From assembly GCF_000720175.1 (NCBI RefSeq), contig NZ_JOIX01000010.1:62001-126000 (forward strand): DNA of 64,000 nucleotides, written 5' to 3'. Numbering within the stretch: position 1 is the first letter of the stretch; each line of letters opens with the position of its first letter. Of the stretch, positions 44,661 through 53,659 are shown piece after piece. Position numbers and translations under genes: made by a program. The stretch comes from Streptomyces sp. NRRL S-337. Lineage in GTDB: Bacteria; Actinomycetota; Actinomycetes; Streptomycetales; Streptomycetaceae. The notes beneath the pieces were generated by a model. The model did not search any database. It was not told the DNA's origin and saw nothing but the letters and a program-made list of their open reading frames with translations.

Positions 44661-45467
44661 ATGCCCACCGGCCTCTCCCTCCACGTCGGACTCAACCAGG
44701 TCGATCCCGCCCGGTACGGCGGCTGGGACGGCCGGCTCGTCGCCTGCGAGAACGACGCCCACGACATGGCCGCGCTGGCCCGCGGCGCCGGCTTCGCCCC
44801 GACGGTCCTGCTCACCGCCGCCGGCACCGTCGAGCGCGTCACCGCCGAACTGCGGAAGGCCGCCAAGACGCTCAAGAGCGGCGACATCCTGCTGCTCACC
44901 TATTCCGGGCACGGCGGCCAGGTCCCCAACACCACCGGCGGCGACGACGAGGCGGACCGGTTCGACGAAACGCTGGTGCTGTACGACCGGGAATTCCTCG
45001 ACGACGAGCTGCACCGGGAATTCGGCCGGTTCGCCCGCGGTGTCCGCCTCCTCGTCGTCCTCGACTGCTGCCACAGCGGCACCGCCATCGAAATGCCGGA
45101 CCAGGGCGACGGCGAATACGCCGCCCGGCTGATGCCGCCCGACCGGCAGTACGAGATCTACCGGCGCGACCAGGAATTCTTCCAGGAGATCCAGCGGGAA
45201 CTCGGCGCCCGCAAGAGCCGCGAACCGGCCGCCGACGCCGTGCTCCTCGCCGCCTGCCAGGACAATCAGCTGGCCTCCGACGGCGACACCAACGGGAAAT
45301 TCACCGGGACCCTCCTGGACGTCTGGAACGGCGGCGCCTTCCGCGGCGGCTACCGCACGTTCCACCGCGACATCCAGCGCGGTATGCCGCCCACCCAGAG
45401 CCCCCATCTCTACACGACCGGAAATCCCGACCCGGCATTCCTGGACCAGCAGCCGTTCACCGTGTGA
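44661..45467 (+). CDS. Caspase-like cysteine protease (clan CD)
   Basis: 268-aa bacterial caspase/metacaspase homologue, nearly all of it the p20-p10 fold. The catalytic dyad is H84 in LLLTYSGHGGQVP and C137 in LLVVLDCCHSGTAI. The N-terminal strand LSLHVGLNQVDPARYGGWDG and the late ADAVLLAACQDNQLASDG are also typical. No signal peptide or extra domain, so it is probably activated by a partner. It diverges from the six-gene operon across 209 bp, and may process or be controlled by the NTPase and proteases there. ATG 44661 has AAGGAG eight bases upstream. Confidence 0.92.
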   Translation: MPTGLSLHVGLNQVDPARYGGWDGRLVACENDAHDMAALARGAGFAPTVLLTAAGTVERVTAELRKAAKTLKSGDILLLTYSGHGGQVPNTTGGDDEADRFDETLVLYDREFLDDELHREFGRFARGVRLLVVLDCCHSGTAIEMPDQGDGEYAARLMPPDRQYEIYRRDQEFFQEIQRELGARKSREPAADAVLLAACQDNQLASDGDTNGKFTGTLLDVWNGGAFRGGYRTFHRDIQRGMPPTQSPHLYTTGNPDPAFLDQQPFTV

Positions 45468-45545
45468 CGGCCCCCGCGGCCCGGCCGGGGAACGAGGACG
45501 GGACGCGGCCCGCCGGCCGCGTCCCGTCCCGTCGCCCGGTCCCGC

Positions 45546-45737
45546 TCACTCCGAGGGGTAGATGTCACCGCCCCGCATCAGGCTTTCCTGCTCGCTCTGC
45601 GACTGCAGCCGGCGGGCCTTCTCCTGGAGCCGCTTCCGCTCCTCCGGATCATTGGTGTGCTCCGCGGTCTCCTGCAATTCCCTCGCCTTGTCCCGCATCT
45701 GCTGAATGCGTGCACGGGTTTCTCCGCTTGCGTCCAT
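45546..45737 (-). CDS. DUF6381-family small protein
   Basis: 63-aa, highly charged, helical protein. RIQQMRDKARELQETAEHTN and DPEERKRLQEKARRLQSQSE form an amphipathic coiled-coil-like helix, and the C-terminus GGDIYPSE matches the Streptomyces DUF6381 pattern that I recall. Function unknown; members often lie beside stress genes. ATG 45737 has GAGGACAGACC upstream. Convergent with the caspase gene. Confidence 0.85.
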   Translation of the reverse strand: MDASGETRARIQQMRDKARELQETAEHTNDPEERKRLQEKARRLQSQSEQESLMRGGDIYPSE

Positions 45738-46035
45738 GGTCTGTCCTCGCACTGTGTAGGGAAGCTGCCCGATACCAGCGAATCAGGCCCGGCGGCCCAC
45801 GGCACCTCGAAAATCCCGCCGCCCGGCGAACGGAAAGGCCGGCCGCCACGACGTCCCCCCGCGGCATTACCCGCGGACGCGGCACGCCCGGGCGTCCCGG
45901 CGTGTCTCCACCGGATGGCCTTCCTGAATGGCGACCGCGCCGAAGAGGGACGTTGGCTGAAGCACAGCAGCACAACGTCCGCCGAGTGTCAGCGCTCCTG
46001 GTGTTTGACGCTCCCATCGTTCAGTGGAGTCCTCC

Positions 46036-47148
46036 ATGACATCCGAACCAGCTATTTGTGGGGGCGACGCCGAACTGTCATCGACAGAACACGGCGAGCA
46101 CATTCCGCCCCTCACCCCTGAGAAGAACTCGGCCCGCACGATTCTGTGGGAGGCAGTCACCCATCGGCCCTTGGAGGAAGTCGCCGCCCTCGTGGAACTG
46201 CTCCGCCGGAGCGGCGACGTTCCCAATCCCGGCGACGAAGCCCTCCGGCTGGCGGTCGTTTCCCGTCCGGTGAGCGAGGTCGCGGAGCTCTTCGAGCTGC
46301 TCCGGTCCGACCCGCACACCGCGGAGGCCGGGCACGACGCGCTGCGCGCGGCCGCCGTCGGCCGGTCCGTCGAGGAGGTCGCGCAGCTCATCGAGCTGTT
46401 CGACCGGACGAAGGCGGGCGACACCGACCCGTACGGCATGCCCCCGCACTTCCCGCCGGACCCCGGTCCCGGCGGTCCCGGCGGCCCTGGGGGACCCGGC
46501 GGTCCGGGCGGCGGACCGGGGGAGCCCGAGCCCACCGCTGCCATGCCGTTCCTCGACCCGGACGTCCGCCCCCTCGGCCCCACCGGCCAGCCGGCCGGAG
46601 CCGGCGGCCGGTACGACAACGCGGCGCACCAGCCGCAGCGCACCCCTTGGTCCCGTCCCGCCGCCAACCAGCAGCAGGGCGGGCAGCCGGCGTGGGCCCA
46701 GCAGCACGCCGGGCACGACGAGCCCCGGCAGCCGGGCTACGCGTTCCCCGGTGTGCTGCGGTCCGTGCTGCGCTGGCCGGCCGCGGCCACGCTGGCGCTG
46801 TGCGGGCTGAGCCACCTGCCGGTGCACGCCGGGCACATGCAGGGCGCCCAGGTGGTCGCCGGGCTGTCGATGGCCATCGCCGTGGTCTACCTGCTGCTGG
46901 CCGGCTGGCTGGCGATGCGGGACACCGCTCTGGTCTGGACGGTCAGTGCCGCCGCGGCCATGGTCATCATCGCGCTGCACGCGCTGTCCCGGGCGGGCGT
47001 GCTGACCCCCCTGGGCAGTGGTCTCGGCGAGACCGGGATGTGGCCCGAACTGCTGGCGGTGGCCCTGGCGATCGTCAGTGCGGGTCTGGCCGGGGCGGCG
47101 CTGCTCAGCCGTCCCCGCCGGGTAGGTCCGGCACCGGCCGGAGCGTAA
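46036..47148 (+). CDS. Membrane protein with N-terminal helical repeats and collagen-like linker
   Basis: 370 aa. Residues 30-125 hold three copies of a roughly 33-residue repeat (RPLEEVAALVELLRRSG, RPVSEVAELFELLRSD, RSVEEVAQLIELFDRT). A Pro/Gly linker with GGPGGPGGPGGPGG and a Gln-rich stretch spans about 130-235. The C-terminal 120 residues form four transmembrane helices (LRWPAAATLALCGLSHLPVH onward). The repeats probably face the cytoplasm and mediate protein contacts. No known function. ATG 46036 has GGAG seven bases upstream; a GTG at 46024 is an alternative. Confidence 0.85.
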   Translation: MTSEPAICGGDAELSSTEHGEHIPPLTPEKNSARTILWEAVTHRPLEEVAALVELLRRSGDVPNPGDEALRLAVVSRPVSEVAELFELLRSDPHTAEAGHDALRAAAVGRSVEEVAQLIELFDRTKAGDTDPYGMPPHFPPDPGPGGPGGPGGPGGPGGGPGEPEPTAAMPFLDPDVRPLGPTGQPAGAGGRYDNAAHQPQRTPWSRPAANQQQGGQPAWAQQHAGHDEPRQPGYAFPGVLRSVLRWPAAATLALCGLSHLPVHAGHMQGAQVVAGLSMAIAVVYLLLAGWLAMRDTALVWTVSAAAAMVIIALHALSRAGVLTPLGSGLGETGMWPELLAVALAIVSAGLAGAALLSRPRRVGPAPAGA

Positions 47149-47238
47149 CCGGCCGCGGAAGCCGGCCACGGGCGCGGGCCGGGACCCCGAATCGGGGTCC
47201 CGGCCCGCGCCCGTCGGCGTCCGCCGCGGCCGGCCGGC

Positions 47239-47589
47239 TCAGGTGTGCGGGGCGCCGTAGTGACCGGCCAGCATCCGGTGGTACTCGTCGTCCCCGATGT
47301 GCTTCTCCCGCTCGAACTCCGGGGCGTCCTCGATGTCCTTCTTCGTGCACGCGAGGTAGATCGTGCTGCGGTCCAGGTCGATCGAGGAGATGAGACCGGC
47401 CGGCAGCAGGATCTCCCGGCCGAAGATCCACACTCCGGTGTCGACGACCAGATAGCTGGCCCCGGCCTCGTCGGAGTGCTCGTCGACCGACCCGACGGTG
47501 CCGTCGATCGCCTCGACGGCGAAACCGGTGAGATCGGTCCCGGACACGTACCCCACGCTGTCCTGGTAACCCCAGATGTTCTGCGTCAC
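47239..47589 (-). CDS. PRC-barrel domain protein
   Basis: 116 aa. The PRC-barrel (about 12-80) shows GTDLTGFAVEAIDGTVGSVD, SYLVVDTGVWIFGREILLPA and the closing IDLDRSTIYLACTKKDIEDA. Such domains bind partners in stress, RNA maturation or photosystem contexts. The tail IGDDEYHRMLAGHYG is typical of the Streptomyces members. GTG 47589 has GGGAGG six bases upstream. It follows the small hydrophobic protein gene by 47 bp in the same direction, so the two may be co-transcribed. Confidence 0.9.
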   Translation of the reverse strand: MTQNIWGYQDSVGYVSGTDLTGFAVEAIDGTVGSVDEHSDEAGASYLVVDTGVWIFGREILLPAGLISSIDLDRSTIYLACTKKDIEDAPEFEREKHIGDDEYHRMLAGHYGAPHT

Positions 47590-47636
47590 GGAAAACCTCC
47601 CCTGTGCCTGCCGGACGGCGGCCGGTCGGGCCGGCG

Positions 47637-47807
47637 CTACCAGCGGTACCAGCGGCCGCGCCCGCCACCCGGCCCGGGCGAGCGGACGAGGAACCCGATC
47701 AGCCAGATCGCCAGTGCCACCAGGGCGACGATCCACAGTGCCTTCAGCACGAAGCCCAGCCCGAAGAAGATCAGGACGATGAGCAGGACCAGAAGCAACG
47801 GAACCAT
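47637..47807 (-). CDS. 56-aa hydrophobic membrane protein
   Basis: Small gene with ATG 47807 (GGAGGTCGAAGG upstream) and TAG at 47637. The product MVPLLLVLLIVLIFFGLGFV, then LKALWIVALVALAIWLIGFL, ends in a Gly/Arg-rich tail GGGRGRWYRW. Two transmembrane helices are predicted. Very short hydrophobic proteins of this type are common beside PRC-barrel and stress genes in Streptomyces. Function unknown. The strong ribosome site supports translation. Confidence 0.8.
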   Translation of the reverse strand: MVPLLLVLLIVLIFFGLGFVLKALWIVALVALAIWLIGFLVRSPGPGGGRGRWYRW

Positions 47808-47891
47808 GGCCTTCGACCTCCGTCTTCGCGGATTCCCCTCGCTGAGACCATCATGCCCCCGGCGGCCCGGGCCGGCGCCCGGGGCGGGGAC

Positions 47892-48395
47892 TCACTCCTT
47901 CTCCTTCGACGAGTACCAGTGCAGCACCCACCCGGGCAGCGCGAACCAGCAGAGCGCGAACCAGACGACCATCCCCACCACGATCCAGGGCGCAAACGTG
48001 TCACTCATCGCGAGCCGCAGGATCAGCAGCAGCGCCGAGGCCACCGTCGCCAGCAGCAGCACCGTCCCGACCAGCGCCAGCCGCGACGCCCACACCACCG
48101 TCTCCGGCTTGAGGCGGTGACCGGTGACCAGCCGGTGGAAGGTCACCGTGCCGATCAGCGCGCCCGTGGTCGCCGCGCCCAGCAGCACCGTCACCACGTA
48201 GATGAGCTGGTCGGTGTGGCTGAGCGTCGGGAACCGCGAGGTGAAGACCACGGTGAGCAGGAAGCCGAAGAGGATCTGCACCCCGGTCTGGATGACCCGC
48301 ACCTCCTGGAGCAGTTCGATCCACCGCCGGTCGGCCCGTTCCTCCGGCGACTCGTCGCGGCCCGACGACGTCTGACGCGGCCCCAGTGCTCGCAC
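47892..48395 (-). CDS. DUF6328-family membrane protein
   Basis: 167 aa with four hydrophobic helices. RADRRWIELLQEVRVIQTGV followed by QILFGFLLTVVFTSRF and then LSHTDQLIYVVTVLLGAATTG is the DUF6328 pattern; the tail ends in HWYSSKEKE. Function unknown. GTG 48395 has GGAGGGAGGACCG. It lies 59 bp behind the ClpC-like gene in the same direction and is probably in its operon. Confidence 0.88.
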   Translation of the reverse strand: MRALGPRQTSSGRDESPEERADRRWIELLQEVRVIQTGVQILFGFLLTVVFTSRFPTLSHTDQLIYVVTVLLGAATTGALIGTVTFHRLVTGHRLKPETVVWASRLALVGTVLLLATVASALLLILRLAMSDTFAPWIVVGMVVWFALCWFALPGWVLHWYSSKEKE

Positions 48396-48454
48396 CGGTC
48401 CTCCCTCCGTCCGCCCCTTCCCGAAGGCTCTTCTCCTGCTTCTGCCCCGCGGCG

Positions 48455-51019
48455 CTACGTCCTCTCGGGCTGGTTGATGCGGAACGCCAGCTCCTTGTCC
48501 GCCACCTCCACGCACACCTCGTCGCCCGCGGACAGCGCACCGTCCAGCAGCAGCCGCGACAGCGCGTTGTCCACCTCGCGCTGGATGACGCGCCGCAGCG
48601 GCCGGGCCCCGTACTCGGGCTGGTGGCCGCGCTGGGTGAGCCAGTCCACGGCCTCCGGGCGGAACTGCACGGAGATGTCCTGGGCGTGCAGCCGGCGCCG
48701 GGTGCCCTCCAGAAGCAGGCCGGTGATCTGCCGCAGCTGCTCGTCGGTGAGCCGGCGGAACACGATGATCTCGTCGAGCCGGTTGAGGAACTCCGGGCGG
48801 AAGTGCTCGCGCAGACTGGCCAGCGCCCGCTCCCGGGCCCCGTCACCGGCCTCCGGCCCCGTCACGTCCGGGCCGAAGCCCAGCACCCCGCGCCCGCCGC
48901 TGAGCGCCTCCGAGCCCAGGTTGCTGGTCATCACGATGACGGTGTTCTTGAAGTCGACGGTGCGGCCCTGGGAATCCGTCAGATGCCCGTCGTCGAGCAC
49001 CTGCAGCAGCATGTTGAAGACGTCCGGGTGGGCCTTCTCCACCTCGTCGAAGAGCAGCAGCGAGTACGGGTGCAGCCGCACCGCCTCGGTCAGCTGGCCG
49101 GCGTCCTCGTGGCCGACGTATCCGGGCGGCGCACCCACCAGCCGGCTGACCGTGTGCCGCTCCTGGTACTCGCTCATGTCCAGCCGCACCATGCGGTCCT
49201 CGCTGCCGAACAGGGCCTCGGCGAGCGCCCGCGCCAGCTCCGTCTTGCCCACCCCGGTGGGGCCCAGGAAGAGGAAACTGCCGATCGGGCGGTCCGGGTC
49301 GGAGAGCCCGGCCCGCGACCGCAGGATCGCCTCGGAGACCGCCGTGACGGCGTCGTCCTGCCCGATCACCCGGGTGTGCAGCCGCTCCTCCAGCCCCAGC
49401 AGCCGCTCCTTCTCCTCCTGGGTCAGGCTGCTGACCGGCACACCGGTCTGCCGGGACACGATCTCGGCGATGTCCTCGCCGGTGACCGACACGATCCGTC
49501 CGTCCCCGCTCGGCGCCGACCCCTGGGCGGCCTCGATCCGCGCGGTCAGCTCCGCGAGCCGGTCCCGCAGTTCGGTCGCCCGCTCGTACTGCTCCGACGC
49601 CACCGCCTGGTCCTTGTCCACCGCCAGCTGCTCCACCTCGCGCTCCAGCGCCCGCACGTCGGTGGTCTTGGTGCCCGAGCGCAGCCGCACCCGCGCACCG
49701 GCCTGGTCGAGCAGGTCGATGGCCTTGTCGGGCAGGAAGCGGTGGGCGATGTAGCGGTCGGAGAGCTCGACGGCGGCACGCAGCGCCTCGGGGGTGTACC
49801 GCACCTGGTGGTGCGCCTCGTAGCGGTCCTGCAGTCCGCGCAGGATGGCCACCGTGTCCTCGACCGTCGGCTCGGGCACCAGGATGGGCTGGAAGCGGCG
49901 GGCCAGCGCGGCGTCCTTCTCGATGTGCCGCCGGTACTCCTCCAGCGTCGTCGCGCCGATCACGTGCAGCTCACCGCGGGCCAGGGCGGGCTTGAGCATG
50001 TTGCTCGCCTCCAGCGAACCGCCGTCGCCGCTGCCGCCGCCGGCCCCGACGACCGTGTGCAGCTCGTCGATGAAGATGATCAGCGAGTCCGGGTGGGCCC
50101 GGACCTCCTCCATGATCCCGTTCATCCGCTCCTCGAAGTCACCGCGGTAGCGGGTACCGGCCACCACGGAGGTCAGGTCCAGGGCGACCACCCGGCGGCC
50201 CGCCAGGATGTCCGGCACGTCGCCGTCCGCCAGCCGCTGGGCCAGCCCCTCGACGATCGCGGTCTTGCCCACGCCCGCGTCGCCCACCAGCACCGGGTTG
50301 TTCTTCCCCCGGCGGCAGAGGACCTCGATGGTCTGCTCGATCTGCTCCTCGCGGCCGATCACCGGGTCGATCCGGCCGGCCCGGGCGATGTCGGTCAGAT
50401 CGCGGCTGTACTTGTCGAGGGTCGGGGTGTCGTGCTTGGGCGCGGCGCCGTGCTCGCCCCCGGAGTGGTGCGAGGAGGGGCCGTGACCGCTCTGGGGTGC
50501 GGCGTTGGGGTCGAAGTGGGCGAGGTTGAGGATCCGGCCCGCCGCCGAGTCCGGATTGGCGGCCAGCGCGTCCAGCACGTGTTCCGGGCCGATGTATGAC
50601 GCGCCGTGGTCCCGCGCCAGGTCGTGCGCGCCCAGCAGCGCCCGCTTCACCGCGGGGGTCACCGCCACGCTGGACTGCCGCGGCCCGCTGCCGGCGCTCC
50701 GGTCGATCTCGGCCGCCAGCGCGTCCGGGTCCGCCCCCGACTGCCGCAGCAGGGTCCGGGTCGGCTCCGCGGACAGCGCCGCCCGCAGCAGGTGTTCGGT
50801 GCCGAGCTCGGTGCTGCCGTGCTCGGCGGCGTACGAGGCGGCGGAGGTCACCAGGTCCCGGGCGGGCCCGCTCATCAGGCGTGCGATGTCCGCCTGCCGG
50901 GGCAGCGACTGCCCCGCCTCCCCGCCCGCCGACTTCGCGGCGCTGCCGAAGAAGCGCGCGAGGAATTCACCGAACGGGTCCGGGCCGTAACCCTCCGGAC
51001 CCATGAATCCATTGCTCAT
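48455..51019 (-). CDS. ClpC-like AAA+ unfoldase
   Basis: 854-aa Hsp100 ATPase. A Phe/Gly/Pro-rich start precedes a double Clp-N domain (about 60-170: [28 protein letters not shown], then [11 protein letters not shown]). AAA1 has GDAGVGKT and IIFIDELHT; a short middle helix [20 protein letters not shown] is UVR-like; AAA2 has GPTGVGKT and [22 protein letters not shown] supplies a ClpP-docking (LGF-type) loop, so it probably feeds ClpP rather than acting as a pure disaggregase like ClpB. ATG 51019 is chosen ([12 protein letters not shown]). It lies among small stress-type genes and looks like a second, non-housekeeping ClpC. Confidence 0.9.
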   Translation of the reverse strand: MSNGFMGPEGYGPDPFGEFLARFFGSAAKSAGGEAGQSLPRQADIARLMSGPARDLVTSAASYAAEHGSTELGTEHLLRAALSAEPTRTLLRQSGADPDALAAEIDRSAGSGPRQSSVAVTPAVKRALLGAHDLARDHGASYIGPEHVLDALAANPDSAAGRILNLAHFDPNAAPQSGHGPSSHHSGGEHGAAPKHDTPTLDKYSRDLTDIARAGRIDPVIGREEQIEQTIEVLCRRGKNNPVLVGDAGVGKTAIVEGLAQRLADGDVPDILAGRRVVALDLTSVVAGTRYRGDFEERMNGIMEEVRAHPDSLIIFIDELHTVVGAGGGSGDGGSLEASNMLKPALARGELHVIGATTLEEYRRHIEKDAALARRFQPILVPEPTVEDTVAILRGLQDRYEAHHQVRYTPEALRAAVELSDRYIAHRFLPDKAIDLLDQAGARVRLRSGTKTTDVRALEREVEQLAVDKDQAVASEQYERATELRDRLAELTARIEAAQGSAPSGDGRIVSVTGEDIAEIVSRQTGVPVSSLTQEEKERLLGLEERLHTRVIGQDDAVTAVSEAILRSRAGLSDPDRPIGSFLFLGPTGVGKTELARALAEALFGSEDRMVRLDMSEYQERHTVSRLVGAPPGYVGHEDAGQLTEAVRLHPYSLLLFDEVEKAHPDVFNMLLQVLDDGHLTDSQGRTVDFKNTVIVMTSNLGSEALSGGRGVLGFGPDVTGPEAGDGARERALASLREHFRPEFLNRLDEIIVFRRLTDEQLRQITGLLLEGTRRRLHAQDISVQFRPEAVDWLTQRGHQPEYGARPLRRVIQREVDNALSRLLLDGALSAGDEVCVEVADKELAFRINQPERT

Positions 51020-51332
51020 GTGTGTCCGTTCCGCTGTCACGGCCGTACCGCGACACGCTGCCTTGGTCGGGTTCGTTCCTGGGCCCGGCCCCGGGGGCCG
51101 GGCCCGCTGCGGTCGCCCTCGGGCTCCTGCCCCGGCGGGTGCCCGAGCGGCGGGAGGTCACACGTGACACGCCGCTCCACTGCTTCAGGATCGGTTCCGG
51201 CCGAGCCATCCGCACCCGGGCGGGCACCCGCCGGCCACCACGCATCCGGTGCAAAACCGCTGTCCGGGCGTTAACCGCGGCCCGGTCCGGGAACCCGTTG
51301 CGGTGGGCCGCCGGAAGCACGGCGGCCGCACG
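51020..51332. other. 313-bp divergent promoter region between clpC-like and udgX genes
   Basis: No gene seen. It contains a very GC-rich perfect hairpin (arms GGGCCCGGCCCC and GGGGCCGGGCCC, 51081-51105) and a GTCAC/GTGAC inverted repeat (51156-51167). Either could be a regulator site or transcript end. Confidence 0.5.
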
Positions 51333-51992
51333 ATGGGGAAGGCGGTGCCGCTCGTGGAGGAGCCTACGGACGTGGGGGAGGGGTACGACGCCACGCCGTA
51401 CCTGCCCGCCCGCGGCGGTCTGGCGGCGCTGCGGCGGGCCGCGGCCGACTGCCGGGGCTGCCCGCTCTTCCGCGACGCGACGCAGACGGTCTTCGGCGCC
51501 GGCAGCGCCTCGGCACGGACGGTGTTCGTCGGGGAACAGCCGGGCGACCAGGAGGACCGCCAGGGCGAGCCGTTCGTCGGCCCGGCCGGACGGCTGCTGC
51601 GCAAGGCGATGAACGAAGGGGGGCTCGACGAGCGGCAGGCGTATTTCACCAACGCCGTCAAGCACTTCAAGTTCACCGTCGCCGCCCGCGGCAAACGCCG
51701 CATCCACAAGGCCCCGAGCCTGCGGGAGATGACCGCCTGCCGGCCCTGGCTCAACGCCGAACTGGCCCAACTCGACCCGGAGGTGATCGTGGTGCTCGGC
51801 GCCACAGCGGCCAAGACCCTCCTCGGTTCTTCGTTCAGGGTGACGAAGGAGCGGGGCGCACCGATCGAGAGCGAGCGCGGGCTGGTGGTGGCCACCGTCC
51901 ACCCGTCGTCCGTCCTGCGCTCCGACGACCGCGCCGAGGCCTACGCCGGCCTGGTCTCGGACCTGCGCGTGGTGGCCGGGCTGCTGGAGTAG
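51333..51992 (+). CDS. udgX: UdgX-type uracil-DNA glycosylase (covalent uracil-DNA binder)
   Basis: 219 aa. Family-4-like UDG fold: FVGEQPGDQEDRQGEPFVGP as the uracil pocket and TVHPSSVL as the second motif. The loop KRRIHKAPS (121-129) is the diagnostic UdgX insertion; its His (H125) bonds covalently to the abasic sugar after uracil excision in Mycobacterium UdgX. Cysteines C40 and C43 (CRGC) plus a later Cys fit the 4Fe-4S cluster. It should trap uracil-containing DNA. The ATG at 51333 is likely; the frame is open to 51249 but nothing upstream resembles the family. Divergent from the ClpC-like gene. Confidence 0.92.
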   Translation: MGKAVPLVEEPTDVGEGYDATPYLPARGGLAALRRAAADCRGCPLFRDATQTVFGAGSASARTVFVGEQPGDQEDRQGEPFVGPAGRLLRKAMNEGGLDERQAYFTNAVKHFKFTVAARGKRRIHKAPSLREMTACRPWLNAELAQLDPEVIVVLGATAAKTLLGSSFRVTKERGAPIESERGLVVATVHPSSVLRSDDRAEAYAGLVSDLRVVAGLLE

Positions 51993-51994
51993 CC

Positions 51995-53475
51995 ATGGCC
52001 GACCACACCAGCGCCCCCGTCCTGCAAGCCCTCGCCGACCACCACACCAAGGGCCGGCTGCCCTTCACCCCGCCCGGCCACAAACAGGCCCGCGGCGCCG
52101 ACCCGGAGGTACGGGCGGTGCTCGGCGACGCCGTCTTCCTCGGCGACGTCCTCGCCTCCGGAGGGCTCGACGACCGGCGCACCAGGGGAGAGGTGCTGGA
52201 GCGCGCCGAACGGCTGATGGCCGACGCGGTGCACGCCGACCACGCCTTCTTCTCCACCTGCGGGAGTTCCCTTTCCGTGAAGGCCGCGATGCTGACCGTC
52301 GCCGGCCCGCACGAGAAACTGCTGATCGGCCGGGACGCCCACAAATCCGTGGTGTCCGGGCTGATCCTCTCCGGCATCCGGCCGGTGTGGGTCGAGCCCC
52401 GCTGGGACGCCGAGCGGCACCTGGCCCACCACCGTCGGCCCAGGAGTACGAACGGGCCTTCGCCGCGCACCCCGACGCCCGCGGGGCGCTGGTCACCAGC
52501 CCCACCCCGTACGGCACCTGCACCGACCTGCGGGCCCTCGCCGACGTCTGCCACCGCCGGTCCCGCCCGCTGATCGTGGACGAGGCGTGGGGCGCCCACC
52601 TGCCGTTCCACCCCGGCCTGCCGTCGTGGGCGATGGACGCCGGGGCCGACGTCTGCGTCACCAGCATCCACAAGATGGGCAGCGGCCTGGAACAGGGCTC
52701 GGTCTTCCACCTCCAGGGGGACCTGATCGACCCGGCCAAGCTCAAGATCAGGGCCGATCTGCTGGGCACCACCAGCCCGTCGGTGCTGATCTACGCCGGG
52801 CTGGACGGCTGGCGCCGCCAGATGGCCCTGCACGGCCGGGAACTGCTGGGCCGCGCCCTGGACCTGGCCGCCGAGGTCCGCACCGCCGTCGAAGCGATCG
52901 ACGGACTGCACGTCAACGACCGCGCGGACCTGTGCGGCCCCGGACTCGCCGACGACGTCGACCCGCTGCCCGTCGTCATCGACGTCAGCGGCCTGGACAC
53001 GACCGGCTACCGCGCGGCGGACTGGCTTCGCGAACACCGTCACCTGGACGCGCACCTCGCCGATCACCGCCGGATCTCCACCCAGCTCACCCACGCCGAC
53101 GACGAGGAGACCACCGGCGCCCTGCTGACCGCGCTGAAGGACCTCGCCCACGCGGCGGCGGACCTGCGGCCCGCGCCCACCGTCCAGGTGCCGGACCCGG
53201 CAGGGCTGCGCATGGAACAGACCTGCCTGCCGCGGGACGCCTTCTTCGGCGACACCGAGGACATCCCCCCGGCGGACGCCGCGGGCCGGATCGCGGCCGA
53301 GATGATCACCCCGTACCCGCCCGGGATCCCGGCCGTGCTGCCCGGTGAGCGGCTCACCGAACCCGTCCTGCGCTATCTGTGCTCCGGCGTCGAGGCGGGC
53401 ATGAACCTGCCCGACGCCACCGACCCCGGCCTCGGCACGGTCCGCGTGCTGGCCGCATCGGACTCCGCGGGCTGA
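51995..53475 (+). pseudogene. Orn/Lys/Arg decarboxylase, broken by a one-base frameshift
   Basis: The N-terminal part reads from ATG 51995 (LPFTPPGHKQARG, FFSTCGSSLSVKAAML, GRDAHKSVVSGLILSG) to about 52430. The rest continues in another frame (PPSAQEYERAFAAHPDARGA, VDEAWGAHLPFHPGLPSW, PLP lysine in VTSIHKMGSGLEQGS) to 53475. A single missing base near 52424-52434, in GGCCCACCACCGTCGG, would join them into a PLP-dependent fold-I decarboxylase of about 493 aa, a normal length. Both halves keep full conservation and codon bias, so the break is recent or a sequencing error. It lies two bases after udgX. Confidence 0.85.
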
Positions 53476-53659
53476 CCGGGCCGGAACCACACCACCAGGT
53501 CCTCGCAACGCCCTGGAACGCCCCGGTGAATCCGCGTGACCGAGGCCCGGACGCCCGGGGGCGAGCCGTTCGGGCCGGGCGGGTTCACCGACTCGACCCG
53601 GGCCGGATGCTCGCCGCCGCTGACCGCGATCCCCTTCCCGGGGTCGGACCGGCGTCGGA

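Noticed and set aside
48386..50599. 737-aa plus-strand frame opposite the ClpC-like gene
   Set aside because: Antisense of a highly conserved AAA+ protein; no motif of its own.
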